64,000 bases of DNA from Fictibacillus phosphorivorans (GCF_007673525.1 NZ_VDZU01000001.1:806001-870000); one strand, 5' to 3'. Shown: positions 33,581-45,168, counted from the first letter of the stretch. Notes: generated by a model not told the origin, from the letters alone. Program-made: numbers and translations.

Positions 33581-34429
33581 TGTATGAATAATAGTTTCTT
33601 TTAAGAAAAGTACGAGCATGGTTAACACATACAGTGTAATAATTCCAAGTCCAGCTTTATCTAAGTGAGCAAGTTTTAGAATGACAGAGCTTAAAATTGT
33701 GATGTACAGGGCACTTAAATATTTTTGAATCTGTTCACTGGAATAGATGGTTGTAAGTTTGGCTCCTAGCTGAGTGCCCACAAGGGCGCCTAATATAAGT
33801 AGAAGACCCAGTTTATAATCAATCTGAACACTTGATGCGTACGTTAAGAAACCAGCACTAACGATGAAAAACACACTGACTAAGCTCGTACCAACAGCTT
33901 TTCTAGAAGGAAACTTCATTAAAGAAATGAGCATTGGAACCATTACGAATCCTCCGCCAACGCCTAATGTCGTAGAAATGAATCCTCCGGTAAATCCAAT
34001 AAAGATTGCTTTAGGCCAAGAGAAGTGAATCTCAGTAGTACTTTGCACTGTATTCTTGCGTTTTGTTTGCTTATAAAGCAGGGAAAGAGCAAAGTAGGCA
34101 AGAAGAACAATATAAAATATAGGAATGATCGTTTCGTCATAACCCATCTTCTCTAGCCAAACAACAAGTGGATGAGCGATTTGTGTTGCTCCAATCCCTA
34201 CAATCCCTAGAACAGCAGCCGGTTTCCATAGAATGTTCTTAAATCTCAGGTGCGCAGCAACTCCTGAAACACTTGTCCCGATAGAGTACATGAGACTCGT
34301 TCCAATCGCAGACAGAGGCGGAATGCCGAAAAGAATAAGGACGGGTGTTAGAATAAAGCCGCCACCAATTCCGAAAATGCCTGAAAAGATACCGATGCAC
34401 AAACCAAGCAGTATATAAAAAAACTCCAT
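33557..34429 (-). CDS. TSUP-family (TauE/SafE) anion permease
   Basis: 290 residues, about eight spans, with the duplicated signature GIFGIGGGFILTPVL (first half) and TLGVGGGFVMVPML (second half). AAAGGAG precedes the ATG. The family exports or imports sulfite, organosulfonates and other anions. Because sulfolactate exporters in some sulfoglycolytic bacteria are TauE-like, a link to the operon at the start of the window is possible, but 24 kb lie between and nothing else ties them. Confidence 0.87.
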   Translation of the reverse strand: MEFFYILLGLCIGIFSGIFGIGGGFILTPVLILFGIPPLSAIGTSLMYSIGTSVSGVAAHLRFKNILWKPAAVLGIVGIGATQIAHPLVVWLEKMGYDETIIPIFYIVLLAYFALSLLYKQTKRKNTVQSTTEIHFSWPKAIFIGFTGGFISTTLGVGGGFVMVPMLISLMKFPSRKAVGTSLVSVFFIVSAGFLTYASSVQIDYKLGLLLILGALVGTQLGAKLTTIYSSEQIQKYLSALYITILSSVILKLAHLDKAGLGIITLYVLTMLVLFLKETIIHTKRKTSTS

Positions 34430-34499
34430 TTTAAAACTCCTTTAAGGGGACACACCTTCTACAATTTTTCTGAAGATCATGGTAATGCTAGTGGGAAAT

Positions 34500-34528
34500 G
34501 GGGTCAGACCCCAAACAATTTATTTCCC
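34500..34528 (+). repeat. 29-nt palindromic repeat, copy 2
   Basis: GGGGTCAGACCCC followed by AAACAATTTATTTCCC. In this copy GGGAAAT just before the palindrome can pair with ATTTCCC at the end, giving an outer stem. Confidence 0.8.
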
Positions 34529-34668
34529 ATCTTGCGCCTACCTTTGAGTATACCACTTTACTTTCTTTCCAGAAACTTCTGCGAATATTTGTTCGTAATT
34601 ATTAGGTTTTGGATAAGGGCTGTGCTATAATTTGAGTAACCAGAATTTAGGAACGGAGGTTCGGTTTT

Positions 34669-36660
34669 GTGAGTCAAAGTCAATTGTTCGAAATCAAATC
34701 AAACTATCAGCCACAAGGGGATCAGCCCGCAGCGATCAAACATCTTGTGAACAATATAAACGCAGGGAAAAAGAGTATGACCCTGCTTGGTGCGACCGGA
34801 ACAGGGAAGACGTTTACGGTCTCCAATGTTATTCAGGAAGTAAACAAACCGACTCTTGTTATTGCACATAACAAAACATTAGCCGGACAGCTTTACAGTG
34901 AGTTAAAAGAATTTTTCCCGAACAACGCAGTTGAATATTTTGTTTCGTATTACGATTATTATCAGCCAGAAGCATACATCGCACATTCTGATACGTATAT
35001 CGAAAAAGATGCAAGTATTAATGATGAGATCGATAAACTTCGCCACTCGGCTACTTCATCACTTTTTGAACGAAAAGACGTTATTATAGTGGCCAGTGTA
35101 TCGTGTATTTATGGTCTAGGTTCACCTGAAGAGTATAAAGACATGGTGATCTCCTTAAGAGAAGGAATGGAGAAAGACCGTGACCAGCTTTTACGTGATC
35201 TTGTAGATGTTCAATACAACCGAAATGATATTAACTTTACTCGTGGTACGTTCCGAGTTAGAGGAGATGTCGTGGAAATCTTCCCAGCCTCACGAGACGA
35301 ACATTGTCTTCGTGTGGAGTTTTTTGGGGATGAGATCGACCGCATTACGGAAGTGGATGCACTAACAGGTGAAATTCTAGGTGAACGTAAACACGTTGCC
35401 ATTTTCCCGGCTTCCCACTTCGTAACACGTGAAGAGAAGATGAAAGTAGCGATTAAGCGCATTGAAGCTGAACTTGAAGATCGCCTAAAAGAATTGAATG
35501 AAGCTGGAAAACTGTTAGAAGCTCAGCGTCTCGAACAGCGTACAAGATACGACCTGGAGATGATGGCGGAAATGGGGTTCTGTTCAGGGATCGAGAACTA
35601 CTCTGTTCATCTGACTCTAAGACCTTTAGGTTCAACGCCTTACACACTTCTAGACTATTTTCCGGATGATTCACTGATTGTTATTGATGAGTCCCATGTT
35701 ACTCTCCCGCAGATTCGTGGAATGTTTAATGGAGACCAAGCGAGAAAAGGAGTCCTTGTCGATCATGGATTCCGATTACCTTCCGCAAAAGATAACCGTC
35801 CGTTAACTTTCGATGAATTTGAGCGTTATACTAAGTTTCAGCACATTTACGTATCAGCAACACCTGGTCCGTATGAGCTCGAGCATGCCCCTGATCCGGT
35901 TGAGCAGATTATTCGTCCAACGGGGCTCTTGGATCCTACACTAGAAGTCCGTCCGATCAAAGGTCAGATTGATGATTTGCTAGGGGAGATCAATGAAAGA
36001 ATCGAGAAAAACGAACGAGTTCTTGTTACAACGTTAACGAAAAAAATGTCTGAAGACCTTACCGATTATTTTGTAGAGCTTGGTATAAAAGTTCGATACC
36101 TGCATTCAGAGATTAAGACGCTAGAACGGATTCAAATCATACGCGATCTACGTCTTGGTGTGTTTGATGTACTCGTCGGCATTAACTTGCTACGGGAAGG
36201 ATTAGATATTCCTGAAGTTTCTCTCGTTGCGATTTTAGATGCAGATAAAGAGGGCTTCTTACGTTCAGAGCGTTCGTTGATCCAAACAATTGGTCGTGCT
36301 GCTCGTAACTCAAACGGTCACGTTATTATGTATGGAGATAAGATTACAAAGTCCATGCAGATCGCGATTGATGAGACGCAGCGCAGACGTCAGAAACAGA
36401 TGGAACACAACGAAAAGCATGGAATCACGCCGACGACGATTAAAAAAGAAGTGCGTGATGTGATTCGTGCGACTCAAGCTGCCGAAGATACAGAAACGTA
36501 TACAAGTTCAAAAGCTCCTAAGCAAAAGATGAGCAAGAAAGATCGCGAAGCGTTTATCGAGCGTATGGAAAAAGAGATGAAGGATGCTGCAAAGAATCTT
36601 CAGTTCGAGCGTGCAGCAGAGCTTCGTGACCTCATTCTTGAGTTAAAAGCGGAAGGATGA
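34669..36660 (+). CDS. uvrB: Excinuclease ABC subunit B
   Basis: 663 residues, full length. Walker A GATGTGKT near residue 40, the beta-hairpin region [11 protein letters not shown] used to probe DNA, DESH helicase box and QTIGRAAR helicase motif VI; the C-terminal UVR domain (last 40 residues) contacts UvrC. GTG start with GGAGG upstream. Followed by uvrA after 6 nt. The operon is probably under LexA, but I could not find a convincing CGAAC-N4-GTTCG site. Confidence 0.98.
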   Translation: MSQSQLFEIKSNYQPQGDQPAAIKHLVNNINAGKKSMTLLGATGTGKTFTVSNVIQEVNKPTLVIAHNKTLAGQLYSELKEFFPNNAVEYFVSYYDYYQPEAYIAHSDTYIEKDASINDEIDKLRHSATSSLFERKDVIIVASVSCIYGLGSPEEYKDMVISLREGMEKDRDQLLRDLVDVQYNRNDINFTRGTFRVRGDVVEIFPASRDEHCLRVEFFGDEIDRITEVDALTGEILGERKHVAIFPASHFVTREEKMKVAIKRIEAELEDRLKELNEAGKLLEAQRLEQRTRYDLEMMAEMGFCSGIENYSVHLTLRPLGSTPYTLLDYFPDDSLIVIDESHVTLPQIRGMFNGDQARKGVLVDHGFRLPSAKDNRPLTFDEFERYTKFQHIYVSATPGPYELEHAPDPVEQIIRPTGLLDPTLEVRPIKGQIDDLLGEINERIEKNERVLVTTLTKKMSEDLTDYFVELGIKVRYLHSEIKTLERIQIIRDLRLGVFDVLVGINLLREGLDIPEVSLVAILDADKEGFLRSERSLIQTIGRAARNSNGHVIMYGDKITKSMQIAIDETQRRRQKQMEHNEKHGITPTTIKKEVRDVIRATQAAEDTETYTSSKAPKQKMSKKDREAFIERMEKEMKDAAKNLQFERAAELRDLILELKAEG

Positions 36661-36666
36661 TAGCAG

Positions 36667-39537
36667 TTGGCTACCAATCAAAACATAATTGTAAAGGGTG
36701 CTAGAGCCCATAATTTAAAGAATATAGATATTACGATCCCGCGTGATAAGCTGGTTGTTTTAACCGGCTTATCTGGTTCGGGTAAATCTTCACTTGCTTT
36801 TGATACGATTTATGCAGAAGGACAGCGCCGTTACGTAGAATCTCTTTCTGCTTATGCCCGCCAGTTTCTCGGACAGATGGACAAGCCAGATGTGGATTCA
36901 ATCGAGGGTCTGTCACCTGCTATTTCAATCGATCAAAAAACAACAAGCCGTAACCCTCGCTCAACAGTAGGTACGGTTACAGAAATCTATGACTATCTTC
37001 GTCTTCTATTCGCACGTATTGGTCGACCGGTATGTCCTGTTCATAACGTGGAGATCACTTCCCAAACGATTGAACAGATGGTAGACCGAATTTTAGAATA
37101 TCCTGAGCGTACAAAACTTCAAATTTTAGCACCTGTTGTTTCCGGTCGAAAAGGAGAACATGTTAAAACGCTTGAAGATATTAAAAAACAAGGGTATGTT
37201 CGTGTTCGAATCGACGGAGAGATGCGTGAAATCTCTGAGGAAATTAAGCTTGAGAAGAATAAAAAACATACGATTGAAATCGTGATCGACCGTATCGTCG
37301 TAAAAGAAGGAGTCGCTACTCGTTTAGCTGATTCTCTTGAGGCGGCACTCAACCTAGGTGGAGGAAGTGTTGTCGTCGATGTTATGGAAGAAGAGGAGCT
37401 TTTATTCTCGCAAAACCATGCTTGTCCTCATTGTGGATTTTCAATTGGTGAATTAGAGCCACGTTTGTTTTCATTTAACAGTCCATTCGGGGCGTGCTCT
37501 TCGTGTGATGGTTTAGGAGTAAAACTCGAAGTAGATCCAGAGCTTGTTATTCCAGACTGGAGTCGTTCTTTACGTGACAACGCCATCGCACCTTGGGAAC
37601 CGATCAGTTCGCAATATTATCCGCAGCTTCTTGAAAGTATCTGTAATCATTTTGGTATCGATATGGATGTACCCGTTGAATCTCTGCCAAAAGACCAGAT
37701 GGATAAAATTTTGAACGGAAGTAAGGAGTACCTTACATTCACGTACAAAAATGATTTCGGTCAAGTACGTAAAAATGAGATTCAATTTGAAGGTGTATTA
37801 GGCAACATTCAGCGCAGATACCGTGAAACGAGTTCAGATTATATTCGTGAGCAGATGGAAGGATATATGGCACAAAAGCCATGTCCGACATGTAAAGGAC
37901 ATCGTCTAAAAAAAGAAGCTCTTTCTGTTTTAATCAACGGAAAACATATCGGTGAAACGACTGCTCTTTCCATAACAGAAGCAAAGAACTTCTTCGATAA
38001 CCTCGACCTAACGAATAAAGAACGTGCAATCGCGAAACTGATTCTCCGCGAGATCGTGGATCGTTCAGGTTTCTTGATCAATGTTGGACTAGACTATTTA
38101 ACGCTAAGCCGAGCTGCTGGGACGCTATCTGGTGGTGAAGCACAGCGTATTCGCCTTGCGACACAAGTTGGGTCACGTTTGATGGGCGTTCTATATATTC
38201 TTGATGAGCCGTCAATCGGCCTTCATCAGAGAGATAATGACCGACTGATTCGAACACTCGAAGAAATGCGTTCTCTTGGAAATACGTTGATCGTCGTTGA
38301 GCATGACGAAGATACGATGCTAGCAGCAGACTATGTTATCGATATCGGTCCTGGTGCCGGTGCACATGGTGGTGTGATCACATCACAAGGTACACCACAA
38401 GAGATTATGGAAGACCCAGCCTCACTGACTGGGCAATACTTGTCTGGTAAAAAGTTTATTCCTCTTCCAAAAGAAAGACGTAAGCCAGATGGAAGATATA
38501 TTGAAGTAAAAGGTGCAACAGAAAACAACTTAAAGAACGTTTCTGCTAAGATCCCATTAGGGTTGTTTACAGGAGTGACAGGTGTATCGGGATCTGGAAA
38601 GAGTACGCTTGTTAATGAAATCCTGCATAAAGCTCTTGCACAAAAGCTGCACCGTGCAAAGGACAAGCCTGGTGCTCATAAGTCTATTAAGGGTCTAGAA
38701 CATATTGATAAAGTTATTGATATCGACCAGTCTCCAATAGGCAGAACGCCACGATCGAATCCAGCGACATACACCGGAGTATTTGATGATATTCGTGATG
38801 TGTTTGCATCAACGAATGAAGCGAAAGTTCGCGGTTATAAAAAAGGACGTTTCTCCTTCAACGTAAAAGGTGGACGTTGTGAAGCATGCCGTGGGGATGG
38901 AATCATAAAGATTGAGATGCATTTCTTGCCAGATGTATACGTACCATGTGAAGTTTGTCATGGTAAACGTTATAACAGAGAAACGCTAGAAGTGAAGTAT
39001 AAAGGGAAAAACATCGCTGACATCTTAGATATGACGGTGGAAGATTCTGTGGAGTTCTTTGCTAATATCCCTAAGATCAATCGGAAGCTCCAGACTATTC
39101 TTGATGTAGGTCTTGGTTATATTAAGCTTGGTCAATCGGCTACCACTCTTTCTGGAGGAGAAGCACAGCGTGTGAAGCTTGCGTCACAGCTTCACAAGCG
39201 TTCTACAGGAAAAACCATCTACATTCTAGATGAACCAACAACTGGTCTTCACGTAGATGATATTTCTCGTTTGCTTGTCGTTCTTCAAAGACTTGTAGAT
39301 AACGGAGATTCTGTACTTGTTATTGAGCATAATCTTGATGTCATCAAACAGTGTGATCATTTAGTCGATCTCGGACCTGAAGGTGGGGACAAAGGCGGTA
39401 TGATCGTTGGTGCAGGTACGCCAGAAGAACTGGCTGAAATTGAAGCTTCTCACACTGGACGTTATCTTGCTCCGATCTTAAAACGTGATAAGAAACGTAT
39501 GACTGGAAAGATTAAAGAAAAAGAAACGATTAAATAG
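36667..39537 (+). CDS. uvrA: Excinuclease ABC subunit A
   Basis: 956 residues with two ABC ATPase modules (GLSGSGKSS at the N-terminus, GVSGSGKST in the second half, two LSGGEAQR signatures) and zinc-binding modules CPHCGF/CSSCDG and [14 protein letters not shown]. It loads UvrB on damaged DNA. TTG start; the binding site AAGGATG overlaps the uvrB stop. Confidence 0.98.
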   Translation: MATNQNIIVKGARAHNLKNIDITIPRDKLVVLTGLSGSGKSSLAFDTIYAEGQRRYVESLSAYARQFLGQMDKPDVDSIEGLSPAISIDQKTTSRNPRSTVGTVTEIYDYLRLLFARIGRPVCPVHNVEITSQTIEQMVDRILEYPERTKLQILAPVVSGRKGEHVKTLEDIKKQGYVRVRIDGEMREISEEIKLEKNKKHTIEIVIDRIVVKEGVATRLADSLEAALNLGGGSVVVDVMEEEELLFSQNHACPHCGFSIGELEPRLFSFNSPFGACSSCDGLGVKLEVDPELVIPDWSRSLRDNAIAPWEPISSQYYPQLLESICNHFGIDMDVPVESLPKDQMDKILNGSKEYLTFTYKNDFGQVRKNEIQFEGVLGNIQRRYRETSSDYIREQMEGYMAQKPCPTCKGHRLKKEALSVLINGKHIGETTALSITEAKNFFDNLDLTNKERAIAKLILREIVDRSGFLINVGLDYLTLSRAAGTLSGGEAQRIRLATQVGSRLMGVLYILDEPSIGLHQRDNDRLIRTLEEMRSLGNTLIVVEHDEDTMLAADYVIDIGPGAGAHGGVITSQGTPQEIMEDPASLTGQYLSGKKFIPLPKERRKPDGRYIEVKGATENNLKNVSAKIPLGLFTGVTGVSGSGKSTLVNEILHKALAQKLHRAKDKPGAHKSIKGLEHIDKVIDIDQSPIGRTPRSNPATYTGVFDDIRDVFASTNEAKVRGYKKGRFSFNVKGGRCEACRGDGIIKIEMHFLPDVYVPCEVCHGKRYNRETLEVKYKGKNIADILDMTVEDSVEFFANIPKINRKLQTILDVGLGYIKLGQSATTLSGGEAQRVKLASQLHKRSTGKTIYILDEPTTGLHVDDISRLLVVLQRLVDNGDSVLVIEHNLDVIKQCDHLVDLGPEGGDKGGMIVGAGTPEELAEIEASHTGRYLAPILKRDKKRMTGKIKEKETIK

Positions 39538-39562
39538 ACTACTAAACAATAGGTTAGTAAGG

Positions 39563-39596
39563 AAAGGAGGGTGAATATATTTCACCCTCCTTTTTC
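39563..39596 (+). terminator. Terminator of uvrBA
   Basis: 13-bp stem AAAGGAGGGTGAA/TTCACCCTCCTTT with a 5-nt loop and T run; also A-rich on the left, so it may serve the convergent regulator gene. Confidence 0.93.
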
Positions 39597-39598
39597 TA

Positions 39599-40276
39599 TT
39601 AAAAGAGATGACTTGGGAGGAAAGGAACAATCCCATTGATCCAACCATTTTGGTAAGCTTTGATTACTGCTGAAGTCCTGTCCTTGACGGTTAGTTTTTT
39701 TAGCAGCGATGCGACGTGATTTTTTATGGTGTTCTCACTGAGGAAGATAGATTGAGAAATTTCCCTGTTACTCATACCGATTGAAAGCAATTCAAGAACT
39801 TCCCACTCTCTTTCGGTTAGGAGTTCTTGAGGTCGGGGCGGTAATAAGGGCTTTTTTAATAGAATGTACTCTTCCCATATCAAGATTGAAATCGCTTGTG
39901 GCATATATCTTTGGCCGCAAAATATAAGGGAGATCGCGTGCATCATGAGACTCGGAACCATATTTTTTAGAAGGACACCGTGAATGTTAAATGTTAGACA
40001 TTCTAAAAGCAAAGAAGCCTGTTGATCGATGCTCGGAACAAAGAGAACAACTCTAACATCTTGCTTCATAAAATGCTGAATCATCTCAACAACATTGAAA
40101 TGTTTGATCTCTAAGTCAATAAATACAATATCAATATTTTTTGCTAGTTTATAAAGTGGATTATGTTTATGGCTTTCAATGGATGTGATAAAAATCTCAT
40201 CCATTTCTTTTAGAAGCATATGTTGAAGAGAATCTTTAAAGATTGTATCATCATCGATTACTAGTATATGAATCAT
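39599..40276 (-). CDS. NarL/DegU-type response regulator
   Basis: About 225 residues. Receiver domain with acidic triad DDD near the start, phosphoacceptor Asp in VFIDLEI, Ser in FVPSID and Lys in LLKNM; C-terminal LuxR-type helix-turn-helix (LTEREWEVLELLSIGMSNREI to TSAVIKAYQNGW). The ATG at 40276 has GAGGTG 9 nt upstream; the GTG at 40288 overlaps that site. There is no histidine kinase gene next to it, so it is an orphan. The C-terminus resembles DegU. Targets unknown. Confidence 0.87.
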   Translation of the reverse strand: MIHILVIDDDTIFKDSLQHMLLKEMDEIFITSIESHKHNPLYKLAKNIDIVFIDLEIKHFNVVEMIQHFMKQDVRVVLFVPSIDQQASLLLECLTFNIHGVLLKNMVPSLMMHAISLIFCGQRYMPQAISILIWEEYILLKKPLLPPRPQELLTEREWEVLELLSIGMSNREISQSIFLSENTIKNHVASLLKKLTVKDRTSAVIKAYQNGWINGIVPFLPSHLF

Positions 40277-40385
40277 AGTTATGGGCACCTCACTAGGTAT
40301 ATATATTTCTATTAATAGAGTGAAACGTTTAATAAAAAGATGTGATATGCTCGATAGTCCCCATTTTATAACTGGCTATTTCATG

Positions 40386-42086
40386 TCATACCTTAAACTG
40401 GCTAGTAGCTTCTTGTAATTCTTCCGCCATTGTTGATAAAGAGTTGGCAGAGGATGCGATTTCTTCCATGGATGCGAGTTGTTCCTCTGTTGCAGCCGAA
40501 ACATTCTGAGCACCAGACGCGGAAGATATGGCAAGCACGGAAACAAAATCGATTGATTTTACAACTTGCTCTGTTCCAACAGCTACTTGTTCAGATGCAG
40601 ATGAGATCTCACTGACTTGTTGAGAGACATCTTCAATAGAAGATAAGATTCTTCTGAAGGATTCTCCTGAAGACTGAGCTAGCGAGATTCCAAGTACCAA
40701 TTCTCTATTTCCGATTTCCATCGACTGTACGGCTTCCTTCGTATCCGCTTGAATGGAGTGGATCAACTGGCTGATTTGATTGGCTGAAGCAGCAGATTGT
40801 TCAGCTAATTTTCTAACTTCATCTGCAACGACTGCAAATCCTCTACCATGTTCTCCTGCTCTTGCTGCTTCGATTGCAGCATTCAAAGCAAGCAGGTTCG
40901 TTTGAGAAGAAATATTTGTTATAACATCCACGATTTGATCAATCTCTAAAGATCTTACTCCCAAGCTCTGTATAGCTTTTCCGGTTTGCTTTATGGATTG
41001 ATCGATGGTCTCCATTTGTTTAACCATGTTGTCCATTGATTGATTACCTTCATATGCCAATTGAAGTGAGCCTTGGGAAGTAGTAGAGACGTTCAGTGCA
41101 CTTGCTGCGATTTGTTGAATCCCAGCACTCATCTCACTTATGACGAGTGAACTCTCCCCAACATTTTTAACTTGGTTATCAGATCCGCTCGCCATCTCTT
41201 GAATGCTTCCAGCGATTTGTTGGGTAGCTTCACTATTTTGTTCAGCACTTGCTAATAGTTGCTCAGAACTTGCTGCGACCATCTGCGAACTGCCTTTGAT
41301 CTGGGTGATGAGAAGAATTAAATTATTCTTCATCTGTTCAAATGAACGAGCGAGTTCACCAATTTCATCTCTATTCTTTACTGAAATGGATTTACCCGTT
41401 AAATCACCGTTTGAGATCAATCCAGCTTGTTGAGAGAGTAGAAGAAGTGGTTTTGAAATTAAATGAGACATATAGAGTGCCACTACTAACCCAAGAAGTA
41501 CCGCAATGACAGAGAACAAAGTAACAAACCTAGCACCGTCTTTAAACAGATCAACAGAAGTATCAGCGGCCAATGTCGCACCTTTTTCATTGATTTCAAT
41601 CAATGATCTAAGGTGGTCATCAGCTGAAGTCCATCCTGTATGCATTTCTAACTGAAGTTTGTTTGCAAGAGCAATGTTATTTTCACTTTTAGCTTGTAAA
41701 ACTGCTGGAATACCCTCTATGTAGGCGTTTATATCTGCTAAAAAAGCGTCATATACCTCTTGCTCTTTATTGCTATCAATAAGGGGGGCATACTTTCCGC
41801 TTCTTTCATTCATTTCTAGGACCGTCTCATCTATTCTACCTGTTAGCCGTTCAATTTCAGATTTTTCATCAGTGAGGATAAGTTTAAGAAGAATCCGTTG
41901 AATATCTGAAATATTTCCATTCATCCCTCCAAGATAAACAAGGCTCGGTGTCCAAACTTTGTTAATTTCTTCTGCTTTTTTTCCCATTCCATCCATTTTA
42001 ATGAATGCTACAACACTGATTGCGATTAAGAGGCTTAGTATGACTAAAAAACTACTGATTAGTTTAGCGCGAATGTTGAATTTCAT
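40386..42086 (-). CDS. Methyl-accepting chemotaxis protein
   Basis: 566 residues: TM1 (about 9-28), a four-helix extracellular bundle, TM2 (about 188-208), HAMP domain, and the signalling hairpin with the highly conserved tip [32 protein letters not shown] lies 8 nt before the ATG at 42086; the GTG at 42095 is less likely. It overlaps the cheW gene by 23 nt. The extracellular part has no ligand motif that I recognise. Confidence 0.93.
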   Translation of the reverse strand: MKFNIRAKLISSFLVILSLLIAISVVAFIKMDGMGKKAEEINKVWTPSLVYLGGMNGNISDIQRILLKLILTDEKSEIERLTGRIDETVLEMNERSGKYAPLIDSNKEQEVYDAFLADINAYIEGIPAVLQAKSENNIALANKLQLEMHTGWTSADDHLRSLIEINEKGATLAADTSVDLFKDGARFVTLFSVIAVLLGLVVALYMSHLISKPLLLLSQQAGLISNGDLTGKSISVKNRDEIGELARSFEQMKNNLILLITQIKGSSQMVAASSEQLLASAEQNSEATQQIAGSIQEMASGSDNQVKNVGESSLVISEMSAGIQQIAASALNVSTTSQGSLQLAYEGNQSMDNMVKQMETIDQSIKQTGKAIQSLGVRSLEIDQIVDVITNISSQTNLLALNAAIEAARAGEHGRGFAVVADEVRKLAEQSAASANQISQLIHSIQADTKEAVQSMEIGNRELVLGISLAQSSGESFRRILSSIEDVSQQVSEISSASEQVAVGTEQVVKSIDFVSVLAISSASGAQNVSAATEEQLASMEEIASSANSLSTMAEELQEATSQFKV

Positions 42087-42585
42087 TTTCTTCACTCCCT
42101 ATTGAATGATTGATTGTTTCGTGTTTTAAAGCAGAAGCTTCAGAAATCAACAGTTGGTCTACATTGATTATTGTTATTAGTCTGTCCTCTAGCTTGGATA
42201 TGCCTGAAAGGTAGGAAGGGATGTTTTTGTCATTGATGGTGTTTGTTTGAATAGAATCATGGGGGATATCTAGCACATCAGTTGCTTCATCGACTATTAA
42301 AGCAAATGGCTTTTCTTCGAATTTGACAACAATGTACCTTTGTAATGAATATTCGTGAGGAATTAATTCTGAATCTGAATATAAGAGGGTGGTTAGGTTA
42401 ATAACCGGAGTTATTGTGCCACGTAGGTTAATAACACCCAGAACATGCTTTGGCATAGCTGGTACGACGGTAACTCGCTGTGTTTTCTCAATTGATAATA
42501 CTTGCTCTACATGAAATGCGAATTCCTCACTGCCGATTTTAAACGCAACAGCTTTAAACTCATCGAAAGCATCTTTCAAATTCAT
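42064..42585 (-). CDS. cheW: CheW-like coupling protein
   Basis: 173 residues, a single CheW (SH3-like) domain with [26 protein letters not shown] precedes the ATG at 42585. It couples receptors to CheA; here it is produced from the same message as one MCP, suggesting a dedicated receptor-adaptor pair working with a CheA encoded elsewhere. B. subtilis has a general CheW in the main motility operon, so this may be a second copy. Confidence 0.9.
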   Translation of the reverse strand: MNLKDAFDEFKAVAFKIGSEEFAFHVEQVLSIEKTQRVTVVPAMPKHVLGVINLRGTITPVINLTTLLYSDSELIPHEYSLQRYIVVKFEEKPFALIVDEATDVLDIPHDSIQTNTINDKNIPSYLSGISKLEDRLITIINVDQLLISEASALKHETINHSIGSEENEIQHSR

Positions 42586-42752
42586 CACCCTTTTTTCTAT
42601 ATTTGCAGTAAAAAGTGAGCATGCCATTATCAGACTTTTATACTACAATTTAAATATCGTCTATTTAAAACATTTATTAATTAAATATATAGGAAAGGTA
42701 GGATTTAACTAATTGAAATAGGACTTTTATGCTATAAATTGGTGAAGGGAGA

Positions 42753-42796
42753 AAGCAAAAAAAATGCACCTTCACTTTTTAAGAAAAGGTGCATTT
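42753..42796 (-). terminator. Terminator of the small charged protein gene
   Basis: AAATGCACCTT/AAGGTGCATTT, 13-nt loop, with a run of eight A on the plus strand giving the T run on minus. Confidence 0.88.
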
Positions 42797-42807
42797 GAAT
42801 ATAATTT

Positions 42808-43011
42808 CTATTTATATTTTTCCTCTGAAGAAGAAGAATTTTTTGTACCTTTTTTGTCCTTCTCTTCACGCTTTTCTTGCTTAAGATCTTCCATCGGAAT
42901 GGGATCAACGTTTTGCTCACTCTCAAATTTATCAAACAAGCTTTGTTGATCTGTTTTGTATTGTTCAGGATTGTCAATTTTGCCTTTTTGCTTCTTTTTC
43001 ACATCAGCCAT
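42808..43011 (-). CDS. Small, highly charged hypothetical protein
   Basis: 67 residues, about half Lys, Glu, Asp or Gln, no hydrophobic segment: probably disordered. CAGGAGTG lies 8 nt before the ATG and a good terminator follows, so it is a real monocistronic gene. Composition and size recall small spore or general stress proteins of Bacillus, but I do not recognise the family. Confidence 0.65.
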   Translation of the reverse strand: MADVKKKQKGKIDNPEQYKTDQQSLFDKFESEQNVDPIPMEDLKQEKREEKDKKGTKNSSSSEEKYK

Positions 43012-43115
43012 AATAAATCACTCCTGTCTTAGTTATATATCCATTCCTTTTTCATAGTTTTCTTAAACAAAAACTCCTCAAAACGACAATTTTCGTATAA
43101 AATAGATAAGTGTTT

Positions 43116-43316
43116 TTATTTCCATATCTTAGAAAGAAGCTTATAGAGTACATAGTTGATCACAATTACGATGAATGACCCGAACAGGCCAGCGAGAATC
43201 CGATCACTTATGGTAAGTTCCCTAGCATCTTCAGTCATAACGCCGAATATAATGCTATTGATCATCAGTATAGCTAATACTATAAAAAGAATTTTTAATG
43301 TTCGAATCTGTTTCAA
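43116..43316 (-). CDS. Small two-span membrane protein
   Basis: 66 residues, two hydrophobic helices (about 7-27 and 40-61) joined by an acidic loop (MTEDARELTISD). TTG start with AGGGAG about 10 nt upstream. No family recognised. Confidence 0.6.
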   Translation of the reverse strand: MKQIRTLKILFIVLAILMINSIIFGVMTEDARELTISDRILAGLFGSFIVIVINYVLYKLLSKIWK

Positions 43317-43490
43317 TGGTGGTTGCTCCCTTGGGTGTTTTTGTCATTATGATACGGAATTTTAGAAGTTATGTCGAATGGCTATAGAGATAAAGGAAGA
43401 TTGTTTAAAGGGGTCGAAGTAAAAAAGGCACATGCCTTTTGCTTGCAGTCCCGTTTGTTATGGTTTTATTAAAGCAGGAGGTCTTGTTTC

Positions 43491-43793
43491 ATGAAGGAAG
43501 GCTCAAAAAAAGCTATTTCTGCACTATGTTATTTTAGTCTGTTTTTCGCACCTTTTTTATTCCCGATCGCTGTATATTTAATCTCCGATGAGCCTGAAGT
43601 GATGGAGCACGCAAAAAGATCATTTTTGTCCCATCTATTGCCCATTATCGCTGTTCCATTAGGTATTATTATCATTTTTGAAACGCAATATCATCTAGTC
43701 GCTATTATTATAAGTGCACTCATTTTTGGAACGCTGACATTAATTGTGATGATCTGGAATATTGTTAAAGGAATAAAGGTAATTGTTTCATAA
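43491..43793 (+). CDS. yvlA: DUF4870 membrane protein, YvlA-like
   Basis: 100 residues, three hydrophobic spans, with the DUF4870 opening (CYFSLFFAPFLFPIAVYLI) and EVMEHAKRSFLSHL. GCAGGAGG precedes the ATG. Next to yvlB, yvlC and yvlD as in B. subtilis, where the operon belongs to the cell envelope stress response. I could not define a sigma-W promoter; a small AAAAGGCA/TGCCTTTT hairpin lies at 43421-43440. Confidence 0.8.
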   Translation: MKEGSKKAISALCYFSLFFAPFLFPIAVYLISDEPEVMEHAKRSFLSHLLPIIAVPLGIIIIFETQYHLVAIIISALIFGTLTLIVMIWNIVKGIKVIVS

Positions 43794-43845
43794 ACTAATT
43801 TTGTACAAGTAATACCGGAAAGTCTCAGTCATCTTAGAATCAGCC

Positions 43846-43879
43846 GACGCCGGTGACGGAACCCCAAAAAGGAGGCGTC
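43846..43879 (+). promoter_or_regulatory. Possible Shine-Dalgarno-masking hairpin before yvlB
   Basis: GACGCC (43846-43851) can pair with GGCGTC (43874-43879), whose first bases are the end of the AAGGAGG binding site of yvlB. Only 6 bp, so moderate at best. Confidence 0.35.
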
Positions 43880-43884
43880 AATGT

Positions 43885-44964
43885 ATGGAAGAACGCAAAA
43901 TGATTTTAAACATGCTGAACGAAGGTAAGATCTCTGTTGAAGAAGCGGAGAAACTTTTGTATGCCCTTAATGATAAGAAGAAGCTGCAGCTGAGCTCGAT
44001 CGGTTCTCTCAACCTTAAAAAGAAAGCTGTGAATGGTGCTACCGCTGTTAAGCTGCCGACTTCCGGTTATAAAGTGGCAAAGTTTTTTGACCGTGTTGTA
44101 AAGCGTATTAAGACGGTTGATTTTGACTTGAATTTCGGACCTTCTGAACCTGTTCACTATGTCTTTCAAGATAGTCATGTCATGTTTCAGGCGATGGACG
44201 TTGAAGTATACAACGGTTCAGTAACGGTCGTTCCATGGGATCGAAAAGACGTGCAAGTAGAGTGCGATGCTCATGTTTATAAAGTGCCAGAAGGATCTTC
44301 GGCGAAAACGAAATTTAGAAATGAAACGTTCTATGATTGTGATGCCACAAAGATGCGCTTCTATTCTAGAAATAAGCATCAAAAGGTAAACGCCGTAATC
44401 TCTATTCCAAGAGAAGCTTATGATGAGATAAAGATTACAACGTTTAACGGACCTGTAAAAATAAGTGAATCTCATGCAAAAACACTGACAGTCAAAACGA
44501 CTGTAGGAGCGATTGCGATGAACCACTGTACGGGGGAGAACGTTAAAGCATCCGCTGCTAATGGCTCATTAACACTTAACGATTGTCAGTTTAAAGACGT
44601 AGAAGCAGAAACGATGAACGGACCTGTACGCCTTTCTGTAGATGCTTCACAAGTCCGGTCAGAAACGATAAATGGTTCAATCTACTGCTGTTTTGCTTCA
44701 GCGGTTGAAGGGTATGCATCTTTTAAGACGGTGACGGGAAAAATAGAAACAGAATTCCCAGAAACAGTAGAGCTTGATGCCGTTCTTAAAACAATCGTCG
44801 GCGGATTTGTTTGTGATTTTGAATCTGTTGAGGTCCGAGAAGAAAAGAAAGAAGTGACTCGAAAGTTTCTTTCTTTTATTGCGAACGGAGGTAAGAGCTT
44901 TCCGTCTTTTAAATTGGAGGCGGAGGCGAAAACAGGCTCTGTTGTGGTGTTAAAAGCGAAATAG
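43885..44964 (+). CDS. yvlB: DUF4097 protein, YvlB-like
   Basis: 359 residues. The N-terminal helical hairpin [20 protein letters not shown] is the SHOCT-like element typical of YvlB; the C-terminal 250 residues form the repetitive beta-helix of DUF4097 (repeats with NGP/NGS turns such as [32 protein letters not shown]). No signal peptide, so it is cytoplasmic. Linked in other Bacillus to PspC-type envelope stress proteins, as here. Confidence 0.9.
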   Translation: MEERKMILNMLNEGKISVEEAEKLLYALNDKKKLQLSSIGSLNLKKKAVNGATAVKLPTSGYKVAKFFDRVVKRIKTVDFDLNFGPSEPVHYVFQDSHVMFQAMDVEVYNGSVTVVPWDRKDVQVECDAHVYKVPEGSSAKTKFRNETFYDCDATKMRFYSRNKHQKVNAVISIPREAYDEIKITTFNGPVKISESHAKTLTVKTTVGAIAMNHCTGENVKASAANGSLTLNDCQFKDVEAETMNGPVRLSVDASQVRSETINGSIYCCFASAVEGYASFKTVTGKIETEFPETVELDAVLKTIVGGFVCDFESVEVREEKKEVTRKFLSFIANGGKSFPSFKLEAEAKTGSVVVLKAK

Positions 44965-44978
44965 AGGTGACTTACATC

Positions 44979-45167
44979 ATGAAAAAACTTAAAAGATCGA
45001 ACGATGCTAAAATTTCAGGAGTTTGCGGTGGAATTGCTGAGTATATGAATGTTGATCCTACGGTTGTAAGATTAGGAACAGTAGCGCTTGCTCTGTTTAC
45101 AGCGGTTTTTCCAGTTGGTTTAGCTTATATTATCGCACTAGCTGTCATGCCAGAGGACGGCGTATAA
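44979..45167 (+). CDS. yvlC: PspC-domain protein, YvlC-like
   Basis: 62 residues: the PspC signature [22 protein letters not shown] followed in pieces by one hydrophobic helix (about 33-54) and PED near the end. AGGTGAC precedes the ATG at 44979. Membrane anchored; part of the Liai/Psp-like envelope stress set. It follows yvlB by 14 nt and precedes yvlD by 1 nt. Confidence 0.9.
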   Translation: MKKLKRSNDAKISGVCGGIAEYMNVDPTVVRLGTVALALFTAVFPVGLAYIIALAVMPEDGV

Positions 45168-45168
45168 A

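Noticed and set aside
33557..34429. TSUP permease as part of the sulfoglycolysis system
   Set aside because: It is 24 kb away in a stress/repair region on the opposite strand; family membership alone is not enough.
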